Positions 1-5,301 of a DNA stretch of 8,774 nt are shown here, piece by piece. Location: the NCBI GenBank assembly GCA_024653905.1, contig JANLGZ010000054.1:1-8774 (forward strand), read 5' to 3'. The translations under genes were made by a program, and so were the position numbers. How positions within the stretch are numbered: the stretch's first letter is position 1; each line of letters starts with the position of its first letter. Below the pieces are notes generated by a model. The model made no database searches. It saw only the letters and a list, made by a program, of their open reading frames with translations, and was not told the origin of the DNA. The DNA comes from an archaeon (GTDB lineage: Archaea > Iainarchaeota > Iainarchaeia > Iainarchaeales > Iainarchaeaceae).

Positions 1-1
1 G

Positions 2-121
2 CGTGATAAAGAAGCGCTTGTAAAATTCCTTAAATCGCATAAAAGCGAAATGCCCCGTACAATGCTCCGTTATTCTATTGAGAAGTTTCCTGAAAATGAA
101 AGAGTAGAATTTATGGGCTGA
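2..121 (+). CDS. DNA alkylation repair protein (AlkD-like), C-terminal 39 residues, 5' part outside window
   Basis: The frame runs open from the window edge to TGA at 119-121, so only the end of the gene is seen. The visible tail reads RDKEALVKFLKSHKSEMPRT followed by MLRYSIEKFPENERVEFMG. The stretch MPRTMLRYxIEKFPxxER is the hallmark C-terminus of the AlkD/DNA alkylation repair HEAT-repeat family, which excises or recognises N3- and N7-alkylated purines in DNA. The catalytic part lies outside the window, so activity cannot be judged. The gene converges with the minus-strand gene whose stop lies 6 nt further on. A decayed second copy of this tail is found at 951-1097. Family assignment is by recognition of the conserved tail only. 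Confidence 0.72.
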   Translation, partial: RDKEALVKFLKSHKSEMPRTMLRYSIEKFPENERVEFMG

Positions 122-127
122 TAGTTT

Positions 128-928
128 TTATTTGTGAGAAGAAAGTTTGTCGGAAACAGTTGGTGGCTGAAGTGGTGGGTCAGATTTTATTACCATCTTC
201 ATTCCTTTTATTCTAGTGAGTGTGTCAAAATAGGCGTTGACAACATCGTCCAGTTCGAGCTTGCGTTTCATGCCTAACCTGTGTACTTCCTGAAAATAAA
301 CTGAAATAATGTCTATTGCTAAGTGTTCATCCGATACTGCTGTGTTAGCAGTAGAGGTGATTATGCCAGTATCTGTTTCGCGTAGGGTTTTTTTGAGTTC
401 TTGTAGGTTTGTACTGAATTCTGAGTTGAATTCTGAAAGAATGCTGCGCATTTCCGTAAAAATTTCTGGTTGATTTAATTCTCTTACAATTGTGCGTACC
501 TTTGTTACAGGTGCTTTTCTTATTACTGTGCGAATGTTTGTCACTACTTTTGGTTTTGTAATCTTTTTTTTAGTTGCTTTTTTTTGAACAGTTGAAACAC
601 CCTTTTTGTAAACTTTCCAAAGTTTTATGGCTTGGTTAAAGCTGTTGCCATCCTTTAGTTGGCGGCTCATGAAAAGATTGTATTCTGAGAGCTGTTTTTT
701 TGGTGTCTTCTTTTTTGCAAGTTCTTCCACGTTGTTTTTGAGACGGTTCATTTCGGTATTAAGATTGGCTGTTTTTGCTGTGACTGTTTTGAATGTTTTT
801 GCAGTTTTTTTTCTCGCTATAACAATACCTTCTCTAAACTTTCCTGATTTTTTCTTTTCTGCGATAAGTTTTTTATTGAGAGAATGTATTTCCTTTTTCA
901 TCTTTTTTGTTGAAACTTCAGTAACCAT
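128..928 (-). CDS. Lysine-rich coiled-coil protein with HMG-box/YABBY-like patch, function unknown
   Basis: This is a 266-residue protein with no signal peptide or membrane segment, so it is probably cytoplasmic. Residues 1-75 are very basic and helical, with spaced K/R and heptad-like leucines that suggest a coiled coil. Residues 80-110 contain LSEYNLFMSRQLKDGNSFNQ followed by AIKLWKVYKK, which resembles the short YNxFM...G.S...A...WK core seen in HMG-box/YABBY-like DNA-binding domains. Residues 115-150 are a K/R/T/V linker (KKATKKKITKPKV, RTVIRKAPVTKVRTIVRE). Residues 150-240 form a less basic helical C-terminal part. A chromatin or nucleic-acid-binding role is an inference from charge and the short patch. 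The ATG lies just after an 8-bp inverted repeat (930-955), and no strong SD is seen. The gene sits between the alkD tail and its degenerate copy. Confidence 0.8.
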   Translation of the reverse strand: MVTEVSTKKMKKEIHSLNKKLIAEKKKSGKFREGIVIARKKTAKTFKTVTAKTANLNTEMNRLKNNVEELAKKKTPKKQLSEYNLFMSRQLKDGNSFNQAIKLWKVYKKGVSTVQKKATKKKITKPKVVTNIRTVIRKAPVTKVRTIVRELNQPEIFTEMRSILSEFNSEFSTNLQELKKTLRETDTGIITSTANTAVSDEHLAIDIISVYFQEVHRLGMKRKLELDDVVNAYFDTLTRIKGMKMVIKSDPPLQPPTVSDKLSSHK

Positions 929-929
929 T

Positions 930-955
930 GTAACCTATTAACTTAACTAGGTTAC
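930..955. repeat. 8-bp inverted repeat before the start of the lysine-rich protein gene
   Basis: GTAACCTA (930-937) and TAGGTTAC (948-955) are perfect complements around a 10-nt loop. GTAACC recurs at 921-926 across the start codon. On the minus strand the repeat ends one base before the ATG at 928. It could be a regulator site or a leader hairpin that affects initiation. A possible TATA element (CTTTAAG on the minus strand, 961-967) lies just upstream. Function is inferred from position only. Confidence 0.45.
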
Positions 956-1097
956 AGTTCTTAAAGCGATTGTTTTTGGAATTTTTCAGGAACTGCTCCG
1001 CGAAACCAGAAAGTGTGACAAAAAATCTTTAGTAAAATTTCTAAAAAAGTACAAAAAGAAACCCGAAAGAATAAAATTTTTGGAAAAATGGTTTTGA
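951..1097 (+). pseudogene. Degenerate copy of the alkD 3' end, internally deleted
   Basis: This open stretch of 48 codons has no ATG and ends in TGA at 1095-1097. It translates near its end to LLRETRKCDKKSLVKFLKKY followed by KKKPERIKFLEKWF. This matches the AlkD-like tail at 2-121: RDKEALVKFLK aligns with CDKKSLVKFLK, and the terminal PENERVEFMG aligns with PERIKFLEKW. The family-defining MPRTMLRYSIEKF block between them is absent. By hand, positions 1-45 and 1013-1057 agree at 31 of 45 bases without gaps and in the same frame. LLRETRK also resembles the LREVGK-type motif that precedes this region in the family. The lack of a start and the deleted core make it a remnant rather than a gene. 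Confidence 0.6.
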
Positions 1098-1155
1098 TTG
1101 CAATTTATTTTTAATAGATTGAATAGTATTATCTATAGATTTTTTGTTAAATACC

Positions 1156-1162
1156 AAAGGAG
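1156..1162 (+). promoter_or_regulatory. Shine-Dalgarno site AAAGGAG
   Basis: AAAGGAG ends 10 nt before the ATG at 1173 and supports that start. It is one of the clearest SD sites in the window. The AT-rich stretch TTTTTAATAG at 1108-1117 is a possible TATA region for the same gene, with lower certainty. Confidence 0.6.
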
Positions 1163-1172
1163 TTTTTTTTGA

Positions 1173-1391
1173 ATGAAATCTGAAGTTATTGAAAAAATTG
1201 CAGCATTAATGACCGCGGCATTCGGGCTTGTGGCGGCTCTTGCATGGAATGACACCATAAAAGTAATCTTTGCGGAAATATTTGGAGCTACCTCATCAGT
1301 GGTACCGATGATAATCTATGCAGTCCTAGTAACAATAATTGCCGTAGTGGCAACAATTTGGATTGCAAAAGTCGCGGAAAAAGCAAAATAA
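1173..1391 (+). CDS. Small two-helix membrane protein, DUF5654-like
   Basis: This 72-residue protein has two hydrophobic segments, at about residues 9-25 (IAALMTAAFGLVAALAW) and 43-66 (PMIIYAVLVTIIAVVATIWI). They are joined by a short loop (NDTIKVIFAEIFGATSS) and followed by the basic tail AKVAEKAK. The pattern of a K/E-rich start, ITAAFGLVAALAWND, an FxxIFG loop, a YAxLVTIIAV helix and a final EKAK is that of the DUF5654 family of small archaeal membrane proteins, assigned here from memory. Biochemical function is unknown. The start is set by AAAGGAG at 1156-1162, and a T-rich terminator follows the stop. The gene appears monocistronic. Confidence 0.85.
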   Translation: MKSEVIEKIAALMTAAFGLVAALAWNDTIKVIFAEIFGATSSVVPMIIYAVLVTIIAVVATIWIAKVAEKAK

Positions 1392-1401
1392 TTTTTTGAA
1401 A

Positions 1402-1433
1402 GGGGGGTTATTTTTTTATTTTAAAAAATCCCT
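1402..1433 (+). terminator. T-rich terminator after the DUF5654-like gene
   Basis: About 10 nt after the stop, GGGGGG is followed by TTATTTTTTTATTTT, then AAAAAATCCC. The T-run fits archaeal intrinsic termination. GGG + ATTTTTT can also pair with AAAAAATCCC through a small bulge. The rest of the gap, up to 1507, shows no gene. Confidence 0.5.
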
Positions 1434-1507
1434 GCTCCCCTTACTTCTTCCATTCCAGCCTGTTTTCAGGTGAAATTCCATTTGAATAGCGCTCTAGCAT
1501 TCACTTT

Positions 1508-2197
1508 TCAGCGCTTGTCTTTTTCTTTACGCATTTCTCTATAAGTTTTCGCATACAGCTTGTTCATTGCGGTGCGTTCCACTTTAATCTCACTGAGTTT
1601 AATACCCATGCTTGTGAGCTCTTTTAGGGTGTCTGATAATATTGATGCATGTCTCTCGTCAACAAGAACATGTCCGCCGTAACCTGTTTCCTTGTGGAGG
1701 TAATTGTCGATTTTTGTTTTCACCTTACGGCTGAGTTTTGCCATGATTTTTTTTGCATCTGTTCTGTATTTTACGGAGTTGTAATAAAATCCGTGTGCAA
1801 TCTCGTGTTGTATTACATCAGGTTTTGGAGTTTTAAATGTTCCAATTATATAAAATTTTTTCCTCGTCTCGTAAAAAGGTTTTAATGTTTTCAGAAGATT
1901 TTTTTCCAGTTGGTCCAGAGGATCAAACATGCCGTCATAAAAATAACCAAGTATGTATGAAGGTATGTTGAAACCCGTGAAGTAATAGGGGTGTTTTTTT
2001 CCTTCGCCGGTGGTTTTCCACCATTTCAAAACATCATCTTTGGTGAATTTTTTTCCTAATTTTTTTATGTTAAGAACAGGGTTTTCATAAGCTTCCTCAA
2101 ACCTCATCCATGTCTGTCTGAGTTTTTTATAACTGGGTGACTGCACAAGAATAATGTCCTTGCATATCTCTGTTACCTTAAGTTTTGTTTTTTGCAT
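1508..2197 (-). CDS. HEXXH zinc-metallopeptidase-like protein
   Basis: This is a 229-residue soluble protein with no signal peptide or transmembrane segment. Residues 127-138 read DVIQHEIAHGFY, containing the zinc-binding HExxH motif (H131, E132, H135). About 45 residues later comes VLVDERHASI, where D180/E181 could supply the third ligand as in gluzincin-type peptidases. A similar arrangement (HEIxHxxYY...DExxAYL) is known from uncharacterised archaeal and viral proteins. Both termini are strongly basic. Substrate and peptidase activity are unproven. The ATG lies 25 nt downstream of the mature 3' end of tRNA-Tyr on the same strand. An AT-rich TTATATTA at 2209-2216 is too close to the ATG for an ordinary TATA box, so cotranscription with the tRNA is plausible. 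Only a weak GTGA SD precedes the start. Confidence 0.8.
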   Translation of the reverse strand: MQKTKLKVTEICKDIILVQSPSYKKLRQTWMRFEEAYENPVLNIKKLGKKFTKDDVLKWWKTTGEGKKHPYYFTGFNIPSYILGYFYDGMFDPLDQLEKNLLKTLKPFYETRKKFYIIGTFKTPKPDVIQHEIAHGFYYNSVKYRTDAKKIMAKLSRKVKTKIDNYLHKETGYGGHVLVDERHASILSDTLKELTSMGIKLSEIKVERTAMNKLYAKTYREMRKEKDKR

Positions 2198-2222
2198 TTA
2201 ATCACTTGTAATATAATCCGCA

Positions 2223-2407
2223 TCCCCCCTCCCGGATTTGCACCGGGGATCTTCCGGTAACCGCACAAGCGATTATTTTCATTTCCAAAAAGGAAATTGA
2301 CGCCGACGGAGTTTCTCTCTTTTCCGTCAACGCTTTTCTTCTCTTTCTCAAAGAGAGAAAAGGGTTGGTTCTACAGCCGGACGCTTTAGCTACTAAGCTA
2401 AGGGGGG
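2223..2407 (-). tRNA. tRNA-Tyr (anticodon GUA) with a 112-nt intron
   Basis: Exon 1 is 2371-2407 and exon 2 is 2223-2258. The acceptor CCCCCCT pairs with AGGGGGG and the discriminator is A. The D stem is GCTT/AAGC, the anticodon stem TCCGG/CCGGA, the loop CTGTAGA with anticodon GTA, and the T arm CCCGG-TGCAAAT-CCGGG. The C1-G72 pair is the archaeal/eukaryotic tyrosine identity feature and confirms the assignment. CCA is not encoded. A TATA-like TTTAATAA lies about 30 nt upstream (2435-2442, inside the 3' end of the PAP2 gene), so the tRNA may have its own promoter although it starts only 22 nt after that gene. Confidence 0.95.
2259..2370 (-). other. tRNA-Tyr intron (position 37/38), 112 nt, three predicted hairpins
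   Basis: The ends fit a bulge-helix-bulge: CTGT of the anticodon loop can pair with GCGG near the intron 3' end (with G-U pairs), leaving bulges AG^A and TT^A that are cut at the second nucleotide. The inner helix is weak. Inside are hairpins at 2333-2362 (about 13 bp with one bulged base, CT-rich arm against GA-rich arm), 2305-2328 (GACGGA/TCCGTC) and 2281-2297 (ATTTCC/GGAAAT, loop of 5). An alternative stem TTGACG/CGTCAA (2297-2302 with 2325-2330) competes with the second and third. No open frame of note and no C/D-box pair was found. The length is well above the more common archaeal tRNA intron size. Confidence 0.85.
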
Positions 2408-2429
2408 GTTGTTAGAGATTAATCTTTGC

Positions 2430-3293
2430 TTAAGTTATTAAATCTTGTTTCCTGCGTAGTTTTTCGTAAATTGCAGGGTATATGAAAGTTATCCAGGTTC
2501 CGCCAATAAACAAGGCTATTGGAAGCAAATCATACTCGTATCCTGTCAATCCGATTATTCCTAATCCTGCAAATCCAAAAAATTGTTTTATCCATAATTT
2601 TTGTCCTGAAAGCCTTTGCGAATCCATGTTAATTAATTTAAAGGTGAATATTCCTGCAAAATAACCAATCAGACCCATACTCAACTCGAGTTGTCTAAAC
2701 TCAAATGAAACCAATAATGCAAGTATAATTGCTGATAGTAATCCTATTTCTTCTAGAAGTTTCTTTTGATTAAACCTGATTTTTGCGTAATTCTGTTCAA
2801 AATAATGCACCAATCTCCCGATTAAAAAACCGAATAATGCTCCTACAAGTACATCTCCAAAAAAATGAGCGCCCAAATAAATTCTTGAAAGCAATACAAT
2901 CAGAACAATAATCAATCCTGTTATTCTTGCTTTGCGTGCAAATTTTTCCCAGTAATAACCAAAAACTCCTGCAATTGTTGTTGCATGCCCTGAAGGAAAA
3001 GAGTATTGTGATTCAGTTAACTTATCAAGAACCCTGAACATTTCTTCACTTGGTCTAATCCTGCCGATTAATGGTTTTAATATTCCGACCACTGCGGTTG
3101 CAAAAAGAATTGTTGTCATTAAGAAAAAAGATTTTTTCTCATCGCCTTTCCAATAAAGAAAAGCAGCAATCCCTATCCAAAGAATAGGGTTCCCGAGCCA
3201 TGTGATTGCTAAAAAAAACTGGTCGAGTGAGGCATTTGAAAAACTCTGTACAAACTGGCTGAAAATTATTTCTGCTTCAAGTGCTTCAAACAT
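2430..3293 (-). CDS. PAP2-family membrane phosphatase
   Basis: This 287-residue integral membrane protein carries the three phosphatase signature motifs of the PAP2/acid-phosphatase superfamily: KPLIGRIRP (residues 73-81), FPSGH (99-103) and SRIYLGAHFFGD (136-147). H143 is the expected phosphohistidine nucleophile, assisted by H103 and D147. All key residues are present. The family removes phosphate from lipid phosphates or polyprenyl diphosphates at the membrane, so recycling of a polyprenyl carrier is a reasonable inference here. Residues 185-287 add about four further hydrophobic helices beyond the core domain. The start follows the stop of the upstream gene by 4 nt, which suggests an operon with translational coupling. 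The 3' end probably contains the tRNA-Tyr promoter. Confidence 0.92.
   Translation of the reverse strand: MFEALEAEIIFSQFVQSFSNASLDQFFLAITWLGNPILWIGIAAFLYWKGDEKKSFFLMTTILFATAVVGILKPLIGRIRPSEEMFRVLDKLTESQYSFPSGHATTIAGVFGYYWEKFARKARITGLIIVLIVLLSRIYLGAHFFGDVLVGALFGFLIGRLVHYFEQNYAKIRFNQKKLLEEIGLLSAIILALLVSFEFRQLELSMGLIGYFAGIFTFKLINMDSQRLSGQKLWIKQFFGFAGLGIIGLTGYEYDLLPIALFIGGTWITFIYPAIYEKLRRKQDLIT
2435..2442 (-). promoter_or_regulatory. Candidate TATA box for tRNA-Tyr
   Basis: TTTAATAA on the minus strand is centred about 31 nt before the tRNA-Tyr 5' end, the usual archaeal spacing. It overlaps the last codons of the PAP2 gene. Confidence 0.4.
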
Positions 3294-3297
3294 TCAT

Positions 3298-3738
3298 TCA
3301 CGCTTTTTTCTTCTTTATTCTTTTCATTCCCGGAATCTCTATTTCCGAATAATCAACCATTATTCCTGTTTGTTTTAATACTTTCTTCATTGCATAAACT
3401 CTGCAAAATTGCTCCAATTCTTTTTTTTCTGGTTTTGATAATCCTTCTAAATTTTCAGTTATTTCTTTTATTACAGAACCAACTTTTCTTGAATTAACTT
3501 CTTCCAGTGCTTTTCCTGTTTCTTTTTTTCCGAGTTCAAGTGCAGTAATTGCTTCATCAACCTTTTCAAGCTTAACAATTTTTCTCAGATTTTCCTCAAC
3601 TTTGGTATCAATACTTGTTCCAAAACTTCCCAAAAATTCCATTATTGTTTTTGGGTCTGTTGCTTCTTCTATTTTTAGTTTCCTTATTGAAACCCAATCA
3701 TTGTAGTTTGCTATAAACTGAATATACTTATCGCTCAT
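3298..3738 (-). CDS. Conserved archaeal protein of unknown function, possibly DUF2666
   Basis: The product is 146 residues, starting MSDKYIQFIANYNDWVSIRK. It is soluble, mostly helical and charged, and ends in the basic tail MKRIKKKKA. The opening (YIQFxANYxDWxxIxKLKIxExTDPxxxMxFL) resembles what I recall of the archaeal DUF2666 family, but I cannot verify this. An in-frame ATG lies 15 nt earlier (3753), but GGAGG at 3747-3751 overlaps that codon and sits 8 nt before the ATG at 3738, so the shorter form is preferred. A TATA-like CATATATTG (3762-3770) lies about 28 nt upstream. The gene is followed after 4 nt by the PAP2 phosphatase and is likely cotranscribed with it. Function is unknown. Confidence 0.8.
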   Translation of the reverse strand: MSDKYIQFIANYNDWVSIRKLKIEEATDPKTIMEFLGSFGTSIDTKVEENLRKIVKLEKVDEAITALELGKKETGKALEEVNSRKVGSVIKEITENLEGLSKPEKKELEQFCRVYAMKKVLKQTGIMVDYSEIEIPGMKRIKKKKA

Positions 3739-3743
3739 TTTTT

Positions 3744-3751
3744 GTTCCTCC
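3744..3751 (-). promoter_or_regulatory. Shine-Dalgarno site GGAGGAAC deciding the start
   Basis: GGAGG lies 8 nt before the ATG at 3738 and overlaps the alternative ATG at 3753, so it favours the downstream start of the DUF2666-like gene. Confidence 0.6.
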
Positions 3752-3796
3752 ATCTTTAATTCAATATATGTTTTACTAAATAAAAATATTGCTGTT

Positions 3797-3804
3797 AAAA
3801 AAAA
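3797..3804 (-). terminator. T8 terminator after the lipoprotein gene
   Basis: A run of eight T on the minus strand begins about 10 nt after the lipoprotein stop codon. This is a typical archaeal termination signal and separates the gene from the next one, which has its own TATA-like box. Confidence 0.5.
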
Positions 3805-3814
3805 TTAAGGGTTT

Positions 3815-4516
3815 TTAGATTAATCCCTCTAAAGTTTGAGCTGCATTTTTAACTACAGATTCCTCAATTTCAGTTCCTGGTAATGACCTTATGATTAAAA
3901 ACACTGGCTGTAAAGGATCAGCATCAACAAATATTATTCTGTGCTCTCCTGTTCTGCTTGAATAAAAATAATATCCCTTTTCTCCCAAATCGAGTGTTTC
4001 TTTGGTTGATTCAAACAACTGATCATCTATCTGTCTTGCTTCATCTTCTAAACTATTCAATGCGGTTTCAAGTGTTGTTGTTTCATGAAATTCAAGCTGA
4101 ACAATAACTGCCCCTTTCTGAATAATGTTACAAGTCATATAAGTTATTGTTTTTCCATACGGTGCTGGTTTTTTTGATATTGTAATGTCATTTCCAAAAA
4201 CAGTCTTGAATGTGCTCAAAACAAGAGAATTATCACAAGCATACGGTGACCTTAATTTTCCTGCCGGAGTTGGCTGTACAATTCCTGAATTGTCTGTTTC
4301 TTGATCATCCTGCGGCCCAGTATTATTGTCTGTTTCAGTAGAATCATTTGCTGTGTTGGTTTCAGCAGTATTTCCTGTTTCAGACTGATTATTTATTGTT
4401 TCGTTTCCTGTTGGTGTTCCAACATTATTCTGTTGGGTTTCAGTGCATCCTGAAACCAAAATCAAAAGCATTAATCCAATTATTAGTAAAATTGTTTTTG
4501 TTTTCATTTTTTTCAT
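3815..4516 (-). CDS. Secreted lipoprotein with acidic Thr/Asn-rich linker
   Basis: The 233-residue precursor has a lysine-rich n-region, a hydrophobic core (ILLIIGLMLLILV) and the lipobox VSGC with Cys24, so the mature protein should be lipid-anchored on the outer face. Residues 25-85 are a low-complexity T/N/E/D/Q linker with several N-x-S/T sequons, plausibly glycosylated. Residues 87-233 form a compact domain with C94 and C129 that could be disulphide-bonded; I do not recognise it. GGAG (4519-4522) is only 2 nt from the ATG at 4516 but 11 nt from an in-frame ATG at 4507, so the true start may be the latter (230 residues). The start lies 22 nt after tRNA-Thr, leaving no room for a separate promoter, so cotranscription is likely. 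Confidence 0.88.
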   Translation of the reverse strand: MKKMKTKTILLIIGLMLLILVSGCTETQQNNVGTPTGNETINNQSETGNTAETNTANDSTETDNNTGPQDDQETDNSGIVQPTPAGKLRSPYACDNSLVLSTFKTVFGNDITISKKPAPYGKTITYMTCNIIQKGAVIVQLEFHETTTLETALNSLEDEARQIDDQLFESTKETLDLGEKGYYFYSSRTGEHRIIFVDADPLQPVFLIIRSLPGTEIEESVVKNAAQTLEGLI

Positions 4517-4538
4517 AACTCCTATTACTCTCTTGTTA

Positions 4539-4645
4539 AGCCTCCGGTGGGAATCGAACCCACGACCCGCGGTTCATTTGCTATTTTTAGTATAACTACT
4601 ATTAATAGTTACAAAACCGCTGCTCTACCGCTGAGCCACGGAGGC
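4539..4645 (-). tRNA. tRNA-Thr (anticodon UGU) with a 35-nt intron
   Basis: Exon 1 is 4610-4645 and exon 2 is 4539-4574. The acceptor GCCTCCG pairs with CGGAGGC. The D stem is GCTC/GAGC, the anticodon stem GCGGT/ACCGC, the loop TTTGTAA with anticodon TGT, and the T arm GTGGG-TTCGATT-CCCAC. The discriminator is T, as expected for archaeal threonine tRNAs. CCA is not encoded. A strong TATA box lies at 4670-4677. Confidence 0.96.
4575..4609 (-). other. tRNA-Thr intron (position 37/38) with canonical bulge-helix-bulge
   Basis: The 35-nt intron fits the archaeal splice motif very well. TTTG of the anticodon loop pairs with CAAA near the intron 3' end, the bulges are TA^A and TG^A, and the inner helix CTATT/AATAG is perfect. 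The tRNA splicing endonuclease should cut at both bulges. Confidence 0.9.
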
Positions 4646-4669
4646 ATGAGAGTATTGAGTCTAGTATCG

Positions 4670-4677
4670 TTTATAAA
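4670..4677 (-). promoter_or_regulatory. TATA box of tRNA-Thr
   Basis: TTTATAAA is centred about 28 nt upstream of the tRNA-Thr 5' end, the typical archaeal distance, in the 45-nt gap after the nuclease gene. It may also drive the downstream lipoprotein. Confidence 0.6.
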
Positions 4678-4690
4678 TTCTTTTATTTGT

Positions 4691-5089
4691 CTAAAAATAC
4701 CTAAATTCTTTGGCATAATGTATATTTTTTTGTTGATTGTTTTTTGTCTTTTCTAACCTTATAGTGACTTCTGTCATTCCATCAACCTTTTCAATTGGTA
4801 ACAGGTATCCTTGCTTATTTTCTGCATCATAAATGCCAAATGTGTCTATTTCTTTTTTAGAATATTTTTTGACTTGCCAATTGTTTGATGATTTTAACCT
4901 ACAGAATAAAACTCCTCTGCGTGGTTTTGTAGATTTAATTTGTATTCTTTTAAATTTTCCTTCTTTTTCAAGCAAAAGATCTATTGGACCGTCTTCACCA
5001 TAAGGTAAGAACACATTCCACTCTTTTCTAACAAATTCTGCAGCAAACCTTAATTCACCTTCTTTTGAAAGTTGTTTTTTGTCTGTCAT
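4691..5089 (-). CDS. PD-(D/E)XK-superfamily endonuclease-like protein
   Basis: This is a 132-residue soluble protein. Residues 11-17 (GELRFAA, E12), 34-41 (GPIDLLLE, D37) and 48-53 (RIQIKS, Q50 and K52) give the E...D...QxK arrangement of compact PD-(D/E)XK nucleases. It resembles the single-domain family that includes the group I intron enzyme I-Ssp6803I, which also uses a short GE..A...YDL...QvK core. The residue pattern is intact, so cleavage activity is plausible, but the target is unknown. A housekeeping or defence nuclease or a Holliday-junction-type role remains possible. There is no SD. A TATA-like TTATAA at 5116-5121 is about 30 nt before the ATG, which suggests a leaderless transcript. 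The gene ends 45 nt before tRNA-Thr on the same strand. Confidence 0.78.
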   Translation of the reverse strand: MTDKKQLSKEGELRFAAEFVRKEWNVFLPYGEDGPIDLLLEKEGKFKRIQIKSTKPRRGVLFCRLKSSNNWQVKKYSKKEIDTFGIYDAENKQGYLLPIEKVDGMTEVTIRLEKTKNNQQKNIHYAKEFRYF

Positions 5090-5115
5090 CGTGTAAATCT
5101 ATTCGTTTTTTGCAA

Positions 5116-5121
5116 TTATAA
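5116..5121 (-). promoter_or_regulatory. Candidate TATA box for the nuclease gene
   Basis: TTATAA on the minus strand is centred about 29 nt before the ATG at 5089. With no SD present this predicts a leaderless or near-leaderless mRNA. Confidence 0.45.
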
Positions 5122-5182
5122 TGGTTTTGAGACACCTCATTGCCACTGGGAAAAAGTTGAGTACTCTGAGTGGTAAAATTGT

Positions 5183-5216
5183 TTGTATGCCTTGAAAAAT
5201 CAGGTTAAGCATACAA
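5183..5216. repeat. 8-bp inverted repeat in the divergent intergenic region
   Basis: TTGTATGC (5183-5190) and GCATACAA (5209-5216) are perfect complements around 18 nt, which can itself fold through TGA/TCA. The same 212-nt gap also holds the palindrome GAGTACTC (5159-5166) inside a CCACT/AGTGG pair (5143-5175 region). It lies between the divergent nuclease and YkgJ-type genes, so an operator or a small structured RNA is possible. No C/D or H/ACA boxes were convincing. Confidence 0.45.
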
Positions 5217-5301
5217 TTGCGTTGCATTTCCTGTTCTGTGCTGTTTTTAGCAAAAAAGCTGTTTTAAACTGTTCTTGGTACAATCTGAATGGCTTTTTTT
5301 G

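Noticed and set aside
627..941. Plus-strand open frame of 104 codons
   Set aside because: It is antisense to the lysine-rich gene; its phenylalanine-rich product is the expected shadow of lysine codons.
2259..2370. C/D or H/ACA guide RNA inside the tRNA-Tyr intron
   Set aside because: No RUGAUGA/CUGA pair or ACA box after a suitable hairpin could be found.
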